24,729 bases of DNA from JADJEI01 sp035328465. GTDB lineage: Bacteria; Bacteroidota; Ignavibacteria; Ignavibacteriales; Ignavibacteriaceae. The stretch spans positions 1 to 24,729 of the forward strand of contig DAOLIQ010000048.1 in NCBI GenBank assembly GCA_035328465.1, in the 5' to 3' direction. The position numbers and the translations under genes were made by a program. Each line of letters begins with the position of its first letter. Within the stretch, counting starts at the first letter, position 1. Below are positions 1 to 7,436 of the stretch, piece after piece. The notes beneath the pieces were generated by a model, which saw nothing but the letters and a program-made list of their open reading frames with translations, was not told where the DNA came from and ran no database searches.

Positions 1-1055
1 ATCGGGACATATGCATCTTGTGAGTAAGGCTCATCGTGGCTGTACCAGTATTTTAGGTTTGACCAGTTAGAATAACTTTCAGTATAAGTTTGTATGCTGT
101 CTATTACTCTTTCGGGATTTTGTACATATTCATTCCAACCATCATTATCATAGACTTCGATTTCATCAATGTATAGTGTACACAGATCATCATCTCTTAA
201 CCAGTTAACCAGAAATTCAACACCATTCATCGGGCCCATATCATCATAAGTTATTGTTTCGCCTGGCAGAGGAAATTCAAAATTGCCTTTTACTAAATTT
301 GTCCAGAACTCTTGAGGATATTGATAGGAACGACCACCCTCCTCTAAATAAAAGTATTTGAAACTACCATCGGCAGGGAAATCTGATACTTTTAATGTGT
401 ATGGTCCCTTCAACGTATCATCGGGAACTTCTCCAGTCCAAATACCATTGACAAATTTGGCGTGACGAACCCTGATAGTCAATTTGCAAACTTCTTCATT
501 TGGATTGACAAGTTCAGGATCGTACTGTAATGCCATTTTATATCGTGGAGTATAAGTAAGACTCGCGTAGGGGTCATAATCTTCATACCACCGTTTATAT
601 CTTTTTTCCTGATGGTAATGCGGACCATAGACTAATGAATCTGCTGGAGCAGTTAATCCCAAAGTTGACCAGCAGAGTGTGTCGTGCCATACAGTACCCT
701 GACCGTACTTATGTTTTACCCCTGTCTTATCTATATCAGTTTGATCTTGTTCAGCATTCCACTTAGAATAATAAGCAGTTGCATAGTAAGCAATGTAGTC
801 AGATTTATCCTTTTGATTTGAAGCGATGAGTTCGAAATCTTCCAGAAGATTATGTGTGTTATCATCGGCATATTGAATAACAGTATTCATTCCCGATTCA
901 GAAAAGGATTGATATAAAAGCGGGTCAGTTCTGTGGCTGGCGCCCAGGAAAGCACCCAATGGAAATTGTTGTGTGCTTGGTTGTTCTTGTGCAAGAATAT
1001 CAAGAGATAGAACGACCAGAATTAAGAGAAACAAGAATTGTATTGCTCGTTTCAT
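1..1055 (-). CDS. Exported protein of unknown function, partial (C-terminus beyond window)
   Basis: An open frame runs without a stop from an ATG at 1055 to the left edge, giving about 351 residues. A GGAGGT ribosome site lies 5 bases upstream of the ATG at 1061-1066. Residues 1-22 are a signal peptide, with hydrophobic core FLFLLILVVLSL and predicted cleavage ILA|QEQP. The mature part opens with PLGAFLGASHRTDPLLYQS and later has many aromatic residues and motifs such as YIAYYATAYY. The last visible residues contain YWYSHDEPYS; an acidic 'DEP' pair after aromatics is common on TIM-barrel glycosidase-like folds, but this is only a weak hint. I do not recognise the family. It may be another type IX secretion cargo, like its neighbour, but the C-terminus that would show this is outside the window. 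Confidence 0.8.
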   Translation of the reverse strand, partial: MKRAIQFLFLLILVVLSLDILAQEQPSTQQFPLGAFLGASHRTDPLLYQSFSESGMNTVIQYADDNTHNLLEDFELIASNQKDKSDYIAYYATAYYSKWNAEQDQTDIDKTGVKHKYGQGTVWHDTLCWSTLGLTAPADSLVYGPHYHQEKRYKRWYEDYDPYASLTYTPRYKMALQYDPELVNPNEEVCKLTIRVRHAKFVNGIWTGEVPDDTLKGPYTLKVSDFPADGSFKYFYLEEGGRSYQYPQEFWTNLVKGNFEFPLPGETITYDDMGPMNGVEFLVNWLRDDDLCTLYIDEIEVYDNDGWNEYVQNPERVIDSIQTYTESYSNWSNLKYWYSHDEPYSQDAYVP

Positions 1056-1130
1056 TTTATACCTCCGATTGATTTTTAATTTATTATTGATTATTTATTA
1101 TTCCCATTCCGTATTTCTGCGGGTGGGGGT

Positions 1131-1190
1131 TTAATTGTCTAATTGTTTAATTGCTTTTCATTTCACGTTTGACATTTGACGTTTCATCTT
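1131..1190. repeat. Degenerate short tandem repeats in spacer
   Basis: The spacer between the two exported genes has three near copies of TAATTGTYT at 1131-1153, then an imperfect head-to-head pair built on ACGTTTGACATTTGACGTTT at about 1163-1186. No gene fits here. The repeats look like slippage-prone low-complexity spacer DNA. Confidence 0.5.
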
Positions 1191-1200
1191 GTCAGACAAA

Positions 1201-1227
1201 TCGGGCGGACTGGAGTCCTGCCCCTAC
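1201..1227 (-). repeat. REP-like palindrome supplying the stop codon of the upstream gene
   Basis: On the minus strand the element starts GTAGGGGCAGGACT, turns at CC, and returns AGTCCGCCCGA. GGACT pairs with AGTCC and GGGC with GCCC, with one bulged base. The TAG at its start is the stop codon of the T9SS cargo gene ending at 1224. Layout and ends (GTAGGG ... CTCC ... CGA) match the element at 1331-1358. Confidence 0.6.
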
Positions 1228-3065
1228 TTTAAATAAATCATCTTTTTCATATCTGTAAATACAGGGATGTTGTTTTCATTCTTTACCATTATTTGGTAAA
1301 TATAGATTCCTGATGCAAGATCCGAATTATTCGGAACGGTCGGGAGACCGTTCCCTACAAATTCTACTTCGTAGAAGCCGGCTTCTTGTGTTTTATTTAC
1401 TAACACTGAAATGAGTTCTCCTTTTATATCATAAACATAAAGTTTTACATAACCTCTTTCTTTTAGTCTGTAACTGATCTTTGTTGATGGATTAAATGGA
1501 TTAGGATAATTCTGATAAAGCCGGTAATCGGAAATCGTTTGTTGGTGATCAGTAACAGAGGTTAGGATAAATCCTACTTCTTCGCTTGGTTCTGATTCGT
1601 TGTCTTGATTGTCAACTGCTGTTACTTTGTAATAAATCTTTTCAACATAGTTAGGGAGAATATCTATAAGGTTTGCAACTGGTGTTGAAAGAAAAAGATT
1701 TGTTGAATCTATCTGAAAGTTTTTTGTTGTGTCTCTGTAAACATTGTAATGATTAAAATCAGCTTCTGTGTTTTTATTCCAGGTTAATCCTACGGTTAAG
1801 CTGTCGAGAGTAGCAGTTAAGTTTATTGGTGTACGAGGGGCTAAATCAATGTAATGATACTGTTCGCCGTAAGGTCCGCCATAAAGACCGATGTCACTTC
1901 TTGTTCCGTCTTTGTCAAGAATTGTTGGATCACCGGCATCAATTAAGGGCGAGAACATTTGAAGATGAAAATCAAGATCACCTTTGGTAGAATCGTCATT
2001 GACTACCATTGGGTCAACTTCAATGTTTGTGCTGTCGGGAGTGAAGCCAGAATAATTATCGTCATTATTCCAGAGATCATTGTATTCTGGTGATATGTCT
2101 CCAAACGATGATAATTCAATACCAACTTCTGAATTTGTAATTATATTGTTGTTTAGACGTCCCGATCCACTTCCCCAAATACCTGTTCCAAAATTTCCAG
2201 CTAAATGATTATTGTTAAGCATAATATTTGTAATGCCATTGAAATTTATACCATCACCCCCAATTCCAAAGATTATATTATTTGCGATTTCTACAGTATC
2301 AGAGACAGTTACAAATATACCGTATTCATACTCTTTAAAAATAGTGTTATTTTTAATTTTAGGGCTGGAACCGAAGGATTTTCTTATCCCGTCTCCGACT
2401 GTAACTATATAATTTGAATCAATCAATGGCGCGTAACTGAAATCAAATGCCTGTATATAAATTCCCGCTCTAATAGCAAGTTGTGAAATTGGAGCTACAT
2501 AAATAATATTTTTCCTTGCGATTCCGTTTGCATTAAAAAGTTCAATTCCAACAGAAACGTTAAAGAAAAAATTTTTGTATACAATTGGATTATCACCTAA
2601 ATAAATTCCTTCATATCCGGTTGAAATACTGTTAAGAGTAATTAAACTACTTCCGACACTTCCTGCTCCAGAAATACCAACACCTTCCTCTGCATTATAG
2701 TAAACAAGTATATGAAATCCTGTAAGAAGACAGCTATCAGCAACAGCAACGGAAGTGAAATTCTGTGAAGTAACTAAATCACGTGTGTCAATAAAGCAAC
2801 TGTCAGAACCAGCGCCAATAAGAGTCAAGCCCGGTATCATAACTACCTGCTCTTTGTAAGTGCCGTTGGCAACATAAATGGTGTCACCAAACACGGAGAT
2901 ATTAATGCACTCCATAATGCTGTCGGCGGCGGTCTCCCAGGTTGTGTAGGGTGGGGTGCTGGAGCCGGTTTTACTCACATACCTGACGGTGGCGGAAGTA
3001 ATGTAGAATGTACAATTTACAATGTACAATGAAAGCAAAAGAAGAAGGAATATTTTTGGTTTCAT
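1224..3065 (-). CDS. Secreted parallel beta-helix / FN3 protein with type IX secretion sorting domain
   Basis: This is a 613-residue surface or secreted protein. Residues 1-25 form a signal peptide, and a GAGGCG stretch precedes the ATG. Residues 28-400 look like a right-handed parallel beta-helix of the NosD/DUF1565 kind: the opening RYVSKTGSSTPPYTTWETA, then many NNIIxx and GI-type turns. Residues 410-500 are a fibronectin type III domain (PINLTATLDSLTVGLTWN; HYNVYRDT). Residues 514-613 are a T9SS type A sorting domain (YRLYQNYPNPFNPSTKISY, YDIKGE, ending KKMIYLK), which directs export through the outer membrane by the type IX system. Two repeat-derived insertions interrupt the expected pattern: about nine residues after the signal core and about ten residues inside the sorting domain (residues 570-580). 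Ligand or substrate is unknown; no catalytic motif is obvious. Confidence 0.9.
   Translation of the reverse strand: MKPKIFLLLLLSLYIVNCTFYITSATVRYVSKTGSSTPPYTTWETAADSIMECINISVFGDTIYVANGTYKEQVVMIPGLTLIGAGSDSCFIDTRDLVTSQNFTSVAVADSCLLTGFHILVYYNAEEGVGISGAGSVGSSLITLNSISTGYEGIYLGDNPIVYKNFFFNVSVGIELFNANGIARKNIIYVAPISQLAIRAGIYIQAFDFSYAPLIDSNYIVTVGDGIRKSFGSSPKIKNNTIFKEYEYGIFVTVSDTVEIANNIIFGIGGDGINFNGITNIMLNNNHLAGNFGTGIWGSGSGRLNNNIITNSEVGIELSSFGDISPEYNDLWNNDDNYSGFTPDSTNIEVDPMVVNDDSTKGDLDFHLQMFSPLIDAGDPTILDKDGTRSDIGLYGGPYGEQYHYIDLAPRTPINLTATLDSLTVGLTWNKNTEADFNHYNVYRDTTKNFQIDSTNLFLSTPVANLIDILPNYVEKIYYKVTAVDNQDNESEPSEEVGFILTSVTDHQQTISDYRLYQNYPNPFNPSTKISYRLKERGYVKLYVYDIKGELISVLVNKTQEAGFYEVEFVGNGLPTVPNNSDLASGIYIYQIMVKNENNIPVFTDMKKMIYLK
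1321..1358 (-). repeat. REP-like palindromic element read in frame inside the T9SS sorting domain
   Basis: GGAACGGTC (1333-1341), a 4-base turn and GACCGTTCC (1346-1354) form a perfect 9-bp stem. It overlaps a second palindrome, TCCGAAT (1321-1327) and ATTCGGA (1329-1335). The minus strand reads GTAGGG ... TCTCCC ... TTCCGA, like the element at 1201-1227. It is translated as VGNGLPTVPNNSD, where sorting domains of this family normally go straight from the VEF-type strand to the 'DLASGIY' strand. Confidence 0.75.
2998..3030. repeat. Short direct repeat inside the signal-peptide region of the T9SS cargo
   Basis: ATGTACAAT occurs at 3008-3016 and 3022-3030, 14 bases apart, with related flanking sequence. 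It encodes YIVNCTFYI, directly after the leucine-rich signal core. The style resembles the spacer repeats nearby rather than coding DNA. Confidence 0.55.
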
Positions 3066-3066
3066 T

Positions 3067-3150
3067 TTGCGCCTCGTAGTAATTTCTTGTTTTTACTTTT
3101 GGTAAGTTAGGAATAATTTTCATTACTCGCACAAAGAAAAACAAGCGCAA
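3067..3150 (-). promoter_or_regulatory. Possible leader hairpin covering the ribosome site of the T9SS cargo gene
   Basis: In the minus-strand leader, TTGCGCTTGTTTTT (3150-3137) can pair with AAAAACAA (3094-3087) and then, after a 14-base bulge, with GCGCAA (3072-3067). The last segment overlaps the GGCG ribosome site just before the ATG at 3065. The fold could reduce translation. It is inferred from complementarity only. Confidence 0.3.
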
Positions 3151-3164
3151 TGGGACACTGATCT

Positions 3165-3258
3165 TTATGATTGGTTATGATTTTGTATGATTGATGAATT
3201 GCTGAATTGTTGAATTCAATTTTTAATTGTTCATTTTTGATTGTTCATTGCCGATTGG
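3165..3258. repeat. Degenerate tandem repeats upstream of ornithine aminotransferase
   Basis: The spacer is made of drifting copies of ATGATTG, TGAATTG and TTGTTCAT-like words. An upstream in-frame ATG at 3207 lies in this repeat and would add 41 residues unlike the enzyme family, so it is not taken as the start. Confidence 0.5.
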
Positions 3259-3329
3259 ATATTATTCCGATCTCAGTTATTTTTCAATTACAATTTTATC
3301 AATCCATAATTAAATCAAATAGGAATTTT

Positions 3330-4559
3330 ATGACATCAAAAGATTTTATTGAACTCGAAAGTAGATACGGCGCACATAATTATCATCCGCTTGACGTAGT
3401 GATTGCAAAAGGCAAAGGAGTTTGGGTTTGGGATGTTGAAGGGAAAAAATATCTTGATTTCCTCTCCGCTTATTCCGCAGTTAATCAAGGGCATTGCCAT
3501 CCAAAGATAGTTAATGCAATGGTTGAGCAGGCACAGATTTTAACGCTCACCTCGCGTGCATTTTATAACAATGCCCTCGGCGAATATGAAAAATTTATCA
3601 CAGAGCTTTTAGGCTACGATAAAGTTCTGCCTATGAATACAGGAGTTGAAGGTGATGAAACCGCAGTCAAGCTCGCACGAAAATGGGCTTATGAAGTCAA
3701 AGGCATAAAAAAATATGAAGCAAAAATTATTGTTGCCAATGAAAATTTCCACGGAAGAACTATGATGGCTGTTTCTGCTTCCACCGACCCTGATTGCTAT
3801 GACGGATACGGTCCTTATGTGCCGGGTTTTGTCAAAATACCTTTTAATAATATTCCTGAATTAGAAAAAGCTCTCGAAGATCCAAACGTTTGCGCATTTC
3901 TCGTTGAACCAATTCAAGGTGAAGCCGGTGTGATGGTTCCTGACGAAGGCTACTTGAAAAAAGTTCAGCAGCTTTGTAAAGCAAAAAATGTTTTACTTAT
4001 TTGTGACGAAGTTCAAACTGGATTAGCACGTACCGGAAAAATGCTTGCATCCGAACATGAAAATGTAAAACCGGACATACTAATTCTTGGTAAAGCACTT
4101 TCGGGCGGAACAATGCCTATCTCCGCCGCACTTGCAAATGATGATATTATGCTAACAATAAAACCCGGGCAGCATGGTTCAACATTCGGCGGTAACCCAT
4201 TGGCAGCACGCGTTGCTGTTGCATCATTAAAAGTTTTGATTGAAGAGAAGCTTGCCGACAATGCAGAAAGGATGGGGAAAATGTTCCGTGCTGAAATGCA
4301 AAAGCTTGTAGATGAACTTGAAATGGTTTCACTGGTACGTGGGAAAGGATTATTAAATGCTGTCGTTATCAAGCCTACAAAAAGCGGTAAAGATGCCTGG
4401 AATGTTTGTGTCGAGCTGATGAATAACGGTGTGCTTGCAAAACCAACTCACGGAGATATAATCCGTTTCGCCCCTCCTCTTGTAATCAAAGAAGAGGAGA
4501 TGAAGATAGCAACGGAAACGATCGGAAAAGTTCTTCGTAAAATGCAGGCAGAGAATTAA
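3330..4559 (+). CDS. rocD: Ornithine aminotransferase
   Basis: Pyridoxal-phosphate enzyme that moves the delta-amino group of ornithine to 2-oxoglutarate, giving glutamate semialdehyde and linking arginine/ornithine to proline and glutamate. The 409-residue protein covers the full class III aminotransferase length. It begins with the family's YGAHNYHPLDVVIAKGKGV; residues 104-108 are NTGVE for phosphate binding; Asp226 in CDEVQTG contacts the cofactor nitrogen; Lys255 in LGKALSGG forms the Schiff base; and HGSTFGGNPLA follows. The start at 3330 is chosen because AGGAA lies 5 bases upstream and the sequence before it is repeat-derived. The gene stands alone, with no proline or arginine genes beside it, and converges on the histidine kinase. 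Confidence 0.93.
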   Translation: MTSKDFIELESRYGAHNYHPLDVVIAKGKGVWVWDVEGKKYLDFLSAYSAVNQGHCHPKIVNAMVEQAQILTLTSRAFYNNALGEYEKFITELLGYDKVLPMNTGVEGDETAVKLARKWAYEVKGIKKYEAKIIVANENFHGRTMMAVSASTDPDCYDGYGPYVPGFVKIPFNNIPELEKALEDPNVCAFLVEPIQGEAGVMVPDEGYLKKVQQLCKAKNVLLICDEVQTGLARTGKMLASEHENVKPDILILGKALSGGTMPISAALANDDIMLTIKPGQHGSTFGGNPLAARVAVASLKVLIEEKLADNAERMGKMFRAEMQKLVDELEMVSLVRGKGLLNAVVIKPTKSGKDAWNVCVELMNNGVLAKPTHGDIIRFAPPLVIKEEEMKIATETIGKVLRKMQAEN

Positions 4560-4591
4560 GGATCAATCTGAATATAATTTTCTTTGTGAAA

Positions 4592-4641
4592 CTTAGAGTA
4601 TTTGTGATATCTGTTAAAAGGAAAGTCGCAAAGACTCTAAG
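4592..4641. terminator. 16-bp inverted repeat between convergent genes, possible bidirectional terminator
   Basis: CTTAGAGTATTTGTGA (4592-4607) and TCGCAAAGACTCTAAG (4626-4641) are complementary at 14 of 16 positions around an 18-base loop. Weaker similarity continues outward as CTTTGTG and CACAGAG. There is no clean T-run, so termination is uncertain. The words (CTCTGTG, CTTTGCG) resemble a degenerate spacer repeat seen in many genomes. Confidence 0.45.
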
Positions 4642-4654
4642 CAACACAGAGGAA

Positions 4655-7291
4655 TTATTCTTCAAGCAACGATTGAAGCAAATCCTTTGTTTCTGCAATT
4701 GCTTTTTCAAGTGCCTTCATTCGATCCATTAAACTTGCAATATCGAAATGTTTTCCGGAAATTTCTACGGCTAATGCTTCATCGCCAACTTTTTTAGCAC
4801 CCACGGAATAACTTGAACCTTTCAAGGTGTGTGATTCACGGACTAATCTGTCCATTTCATTTGTTAGAAAAAATTCCTCCATATTTTTAAATCGGCGTAA
4901 AGAATCGTTGACATATTCTCTTACCAATTCCCGTTTGAAAGAAGGATCGCCCCCCGTAGCTTTTTCGAGCTGCATAAAATCAAATACAGAATCGTCTGCC
5001 GACTTGATCGAATTTTCTTCAACATTGGAATCGTCTGAAATATTAAGCCATTGATCAAGTTTATTAATCAATACGTCGGCTTCGATTGGCTTGGAAAGAT
5101 AATCATTCATGCCGGCGGTTAGACATTTTTCTCTATCGCCTGCAAGAGCGTGAGCTGTAAGTGCAATTATCGGTATCGCTTTACCGTTCGGTTCCTTCCG
5201 GATTCTTGCGGTGGCTTCAAACCCATCAACTTCAGGCATTTGAACATCCATCAATATCACCGAAAACTTTTTTGACTGAAAACATTCAACAGCTTCTGCT
5301 CCGTTACCTGCTACTTCAACTTTAAATCCGGCTTGATTTAAAATTCTGACAACAACTTTTTGGTTAATCAGATTATCTTCAGCGAGTAAAATATTGAACC
5401 CCTCCCTGTTTAATTTTAGTTCATCATTTTTCTGTTTACTCCTTTTTGGATGAATGAAATAACCTGAGGCTGAAACTTTCGTACTGCTGTCTTTCTCGCT
5501 CTGCACAACATCACTTAGTTTTAATTTTAAAGTGAAGTGAAAGATTGAACCGGAATTTGGAATACTCTCTACCCGGATATTCCCGCCCATCATATTGACA
5601 AATTCTTTTGAGATAGCTAGACCAAGTCCTGTGCCGCCGTATTTTCTTGAGTTCGAACCATCAACCTGAGTGAATGGTTCAAATATTTTCTCCAGTCGTT
5701 CTTCAGGAATACCGATACCACTATCCTTTACAGCAGCAGTAACCAAAACTGATTCAGCGGTAATTTGTTTGGATTCAAGGAGAATTATGATTTCGCCAAA
5801 TTGTGTGAACTTAATTGCATTCGACAAAAGATTCATAAAAATCTGCCTGATCCGGGTCGGGTCACCTTTAAGATAAAGGACCGAATTCTCCTTTATTTCC
5901 TTAATGATGGTCAGGTCTTTTTCAATCGCTTTTGGTGAAACGATAGAAATAACATCATCAATAACTTTTTCGATATTAAAATCTATTTCTTCCAATTCCA
6001 TTTTACCAGACTCAATTTTAGAAAAGTCAAGGATGGTGTTAATGATATCAAGTAATGTATCTGCGGATTGCTTCGCACTGGCGGTAAACTGTTTTAGTTC
6101 TTCTTTGCTATTAAACGAATCAGAATCTATAAGTGCGAGATAGCCAATTATACCATTCATCGGAGTGCGGATCTCATGACTCATGTTCGCGAGATATTTA
6201 CTTTTTAGAATACTTGCCTCTACCGCCTCCTTTGCAAGCAGTTCGGCTTTTATTTTAGCCTTTTCTAATTCTTCAGAATATTTTTTTTGAAGCTGTTCAG
6301 ATTCTACTTGTTCTGTAATATTGTGTATGCTTCCCTGTAAGTAATCATTGCCTTGATCATCGCGTAAAATTTGCAAATGGAATTTTGAGTATAATTTTGC
6401 TCCGTCTTTCTTTTTCAGAACCACATCCCATTCGCTTAAATTGTTTTGCCTTACCGCGATTAATAATTTTTTAAATTCTGTTTCATCAGCAAAAAAATTA
6501 TTATTTAGGTTTAAAGTCAAAATATCTTCATAATTTTTATAACCGAGTAATTCAAAAAAAGATTTGTTTGCAAGTAGGATTCTGCCTTTCAAGTCAGCCT
6601 GAAAAATTCCATCGAAAGAATTATCAAATATGGAACGGTATTTTTTCTCTGACTTTTCCATAATTGAATTTTTTTCATTGACGAGCAACCGAAGTTTGAA
6701 ATTAATCATACTCGCTACAACGGAAATCACACTCAAAAATAAAACGAACAAAACGGATTCGTAAAGATTTGGTAAAAAGTAAATGTCCTGTTTGCCTAAT
6801 ATTATTGCAGCGGCGAAGACTGTGTTGTAATAGATTGCGACAATTATTTGATTCTTTACTGCCCAGGTTAAAAAAAGCGCTGAAGTAAAAATTAGTAAGG
6901 CTACAATCTGCGCATTAACAAAAAGGGTGGAAGGAATGAGATAAATCATGTATCCCGAGGAGATAATAATAGTAAGCAATAACAGATGCATCAGAGCTAC
7001 TGTTTTTTTCAGGGCTTTACCAAAATAAAGATAAAGCAAAACTAAGAATGCAATAACTGTGGCGAACAATCGCGCAAAATATATCTGCCACGAAAATTGA
7101 TTAAAATATTTTATTTCAAATATCATGGCGAATAAGCCCGCGATTGAAACTAATATTGCAATTATTTTTAGCGGTGTGATAAGTAATGTTTGATCTTCTT
7201 CAGACAAAGATTCTTCAACATTCGGAGGGAATTCATCCTCCATAAATATTTTTATGATAGGTGAATGGTTTACTTTATTATTTTCTAACAT
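4655..7291 (-). CDS. Membrane hybrid sensor histidine kinase (PAS-HisKA-HATPase-REC-Hpt)
   Basis: An 878-residue phosphorelay protein holding three relay stations in one chain. After a short cytoplasmic start it has about six membrane helices (residues 40-198), a short coiled region, a PAS domain (about 215-328), a coiled coil (330-362), HisKA with His372 in NMSHEIRTPMNG, the HATPase domain (N491 in NLLSNAIKF, DSGIGIP 523-529, GGTGLGLAIS 552-561), a receiver domain (acidic pair E638/D639, phosphoacceptor D682 in MDVQMPEVDG, T712, K734) and a C-terminal Hpt domain with His821 in SHTLKGSS. All phosphotransfer residues are intact. The input signal is unknown; the helices have no recognised ligand motif. 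No response regulator lies next to it, so its output partner must be elsewhere. The ATG at 7291 is preceded by a weak AAGAGAG; a second in-frame Met is residue 17. Confidence 0.93.
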   Translation of the reverse strand: MLENNKVNHSPIIKIFMEDEFPPNVEESLSEEDQTLLITPLKIIAILVSIAGLFAMIFEIKYFNQFSWQIYFARLFATVIAFLVLLYLYFGKALKKTVALMHLLLLTIIISSGYMIYLIPSTLFVNAQIVALLIFTSALFLTWAVKNQIIVAIYYNTVFAAAIILGKQDIYFLPNLYESVLFVLFLSVISVVASMINFKLRLLVNEKNSIMEKSEKKYRSIFDNSFDGIFQADLKGRILLANKSFFELLGYKNYEDILTLNLNNNFFADETEFKKLLIAVRQNNLSEWDVVLKKKDGAKLYSKFHLQILRDDQGNDYLQGSIHNITEQVESEQLQKKYSEELEKAKIKAELLAKEAVEASILKSKYLANMSHEIRTPMNGIIGYLALIDSDSFNSKEELKQFTASAKQSADTLLDIINTILDFSKIESGKMELEEIDFNIEKVIDDVISIVSPKAIEKDLTIIKEIKENSVLYLKGDPTRIRQIFMNLLSNAIKFTQFGEIIILLESKQITAESVLVTAAVKDSGIGIPEERLEKIFEPFTQVDGSNSRKYGGTGLGLAISKEFVNMMGGNIRVESIPNSGSIFHFTLKLKLSDVVQSEKDSSTKVSASGYFIHPKRSKQKNDELKLNREGFNILLAEDNLINQKVVVRILNQAGFKVEVAGNGAEAVECFQSKKFSVILMDVQMPEVDGFEATARIRKEPNGKAIPIIALTAHALAGDREKCLTAGMNDYLSKPIEADVLINKLDQWLNISDDSNVEENSIKSADDSVFDFMQLEKATGGDPSFKRELVREYVNDSLRRFKNMEEFFLTNEMDRLVRESHTLKGSSYSVGAKKVGDEALAVEISGKHFDIASLMDRMKALEKAIAETKDLLQSLLEE

Positions 7292-7436
7292 TTCAACTCT
7301 CTTAATTTCAGCACGTTAAGTTGCTGCGACACAGCAGCAGCATATTTATTTATACAACACAATTTAAAATAAAAAAAATAGTGCTCATTTTTCTAAAATT
7401 TGTATAGATTGAAGAAAAGGAATAAATATTTTTTCT
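7292..7436. promoter_or_regulatory. Divergent spacer between histidine kinase and PAP2 gene
   Basis: This 145-base gap must hold the promoters of both divergent genes. It includes a small hairpin, GCTGC and GCAGC around GACACA near 7323-7338, and otherwise very AT-rich DNA. I see no convincing -35/-10 pair. The PAP2 gene has only a distant AAAAGG, about 16 bases before its ATG. Confidence 0.3.

Noticed and set aside
3207..3329. N-terminal extension of ornithine aminotransferase from the ATG at 3207
   Set aside because: The 41 extra residues come from spacer repeats and do not resemble the family; AGGAA before 3330 and the normal protein length favour the later start.
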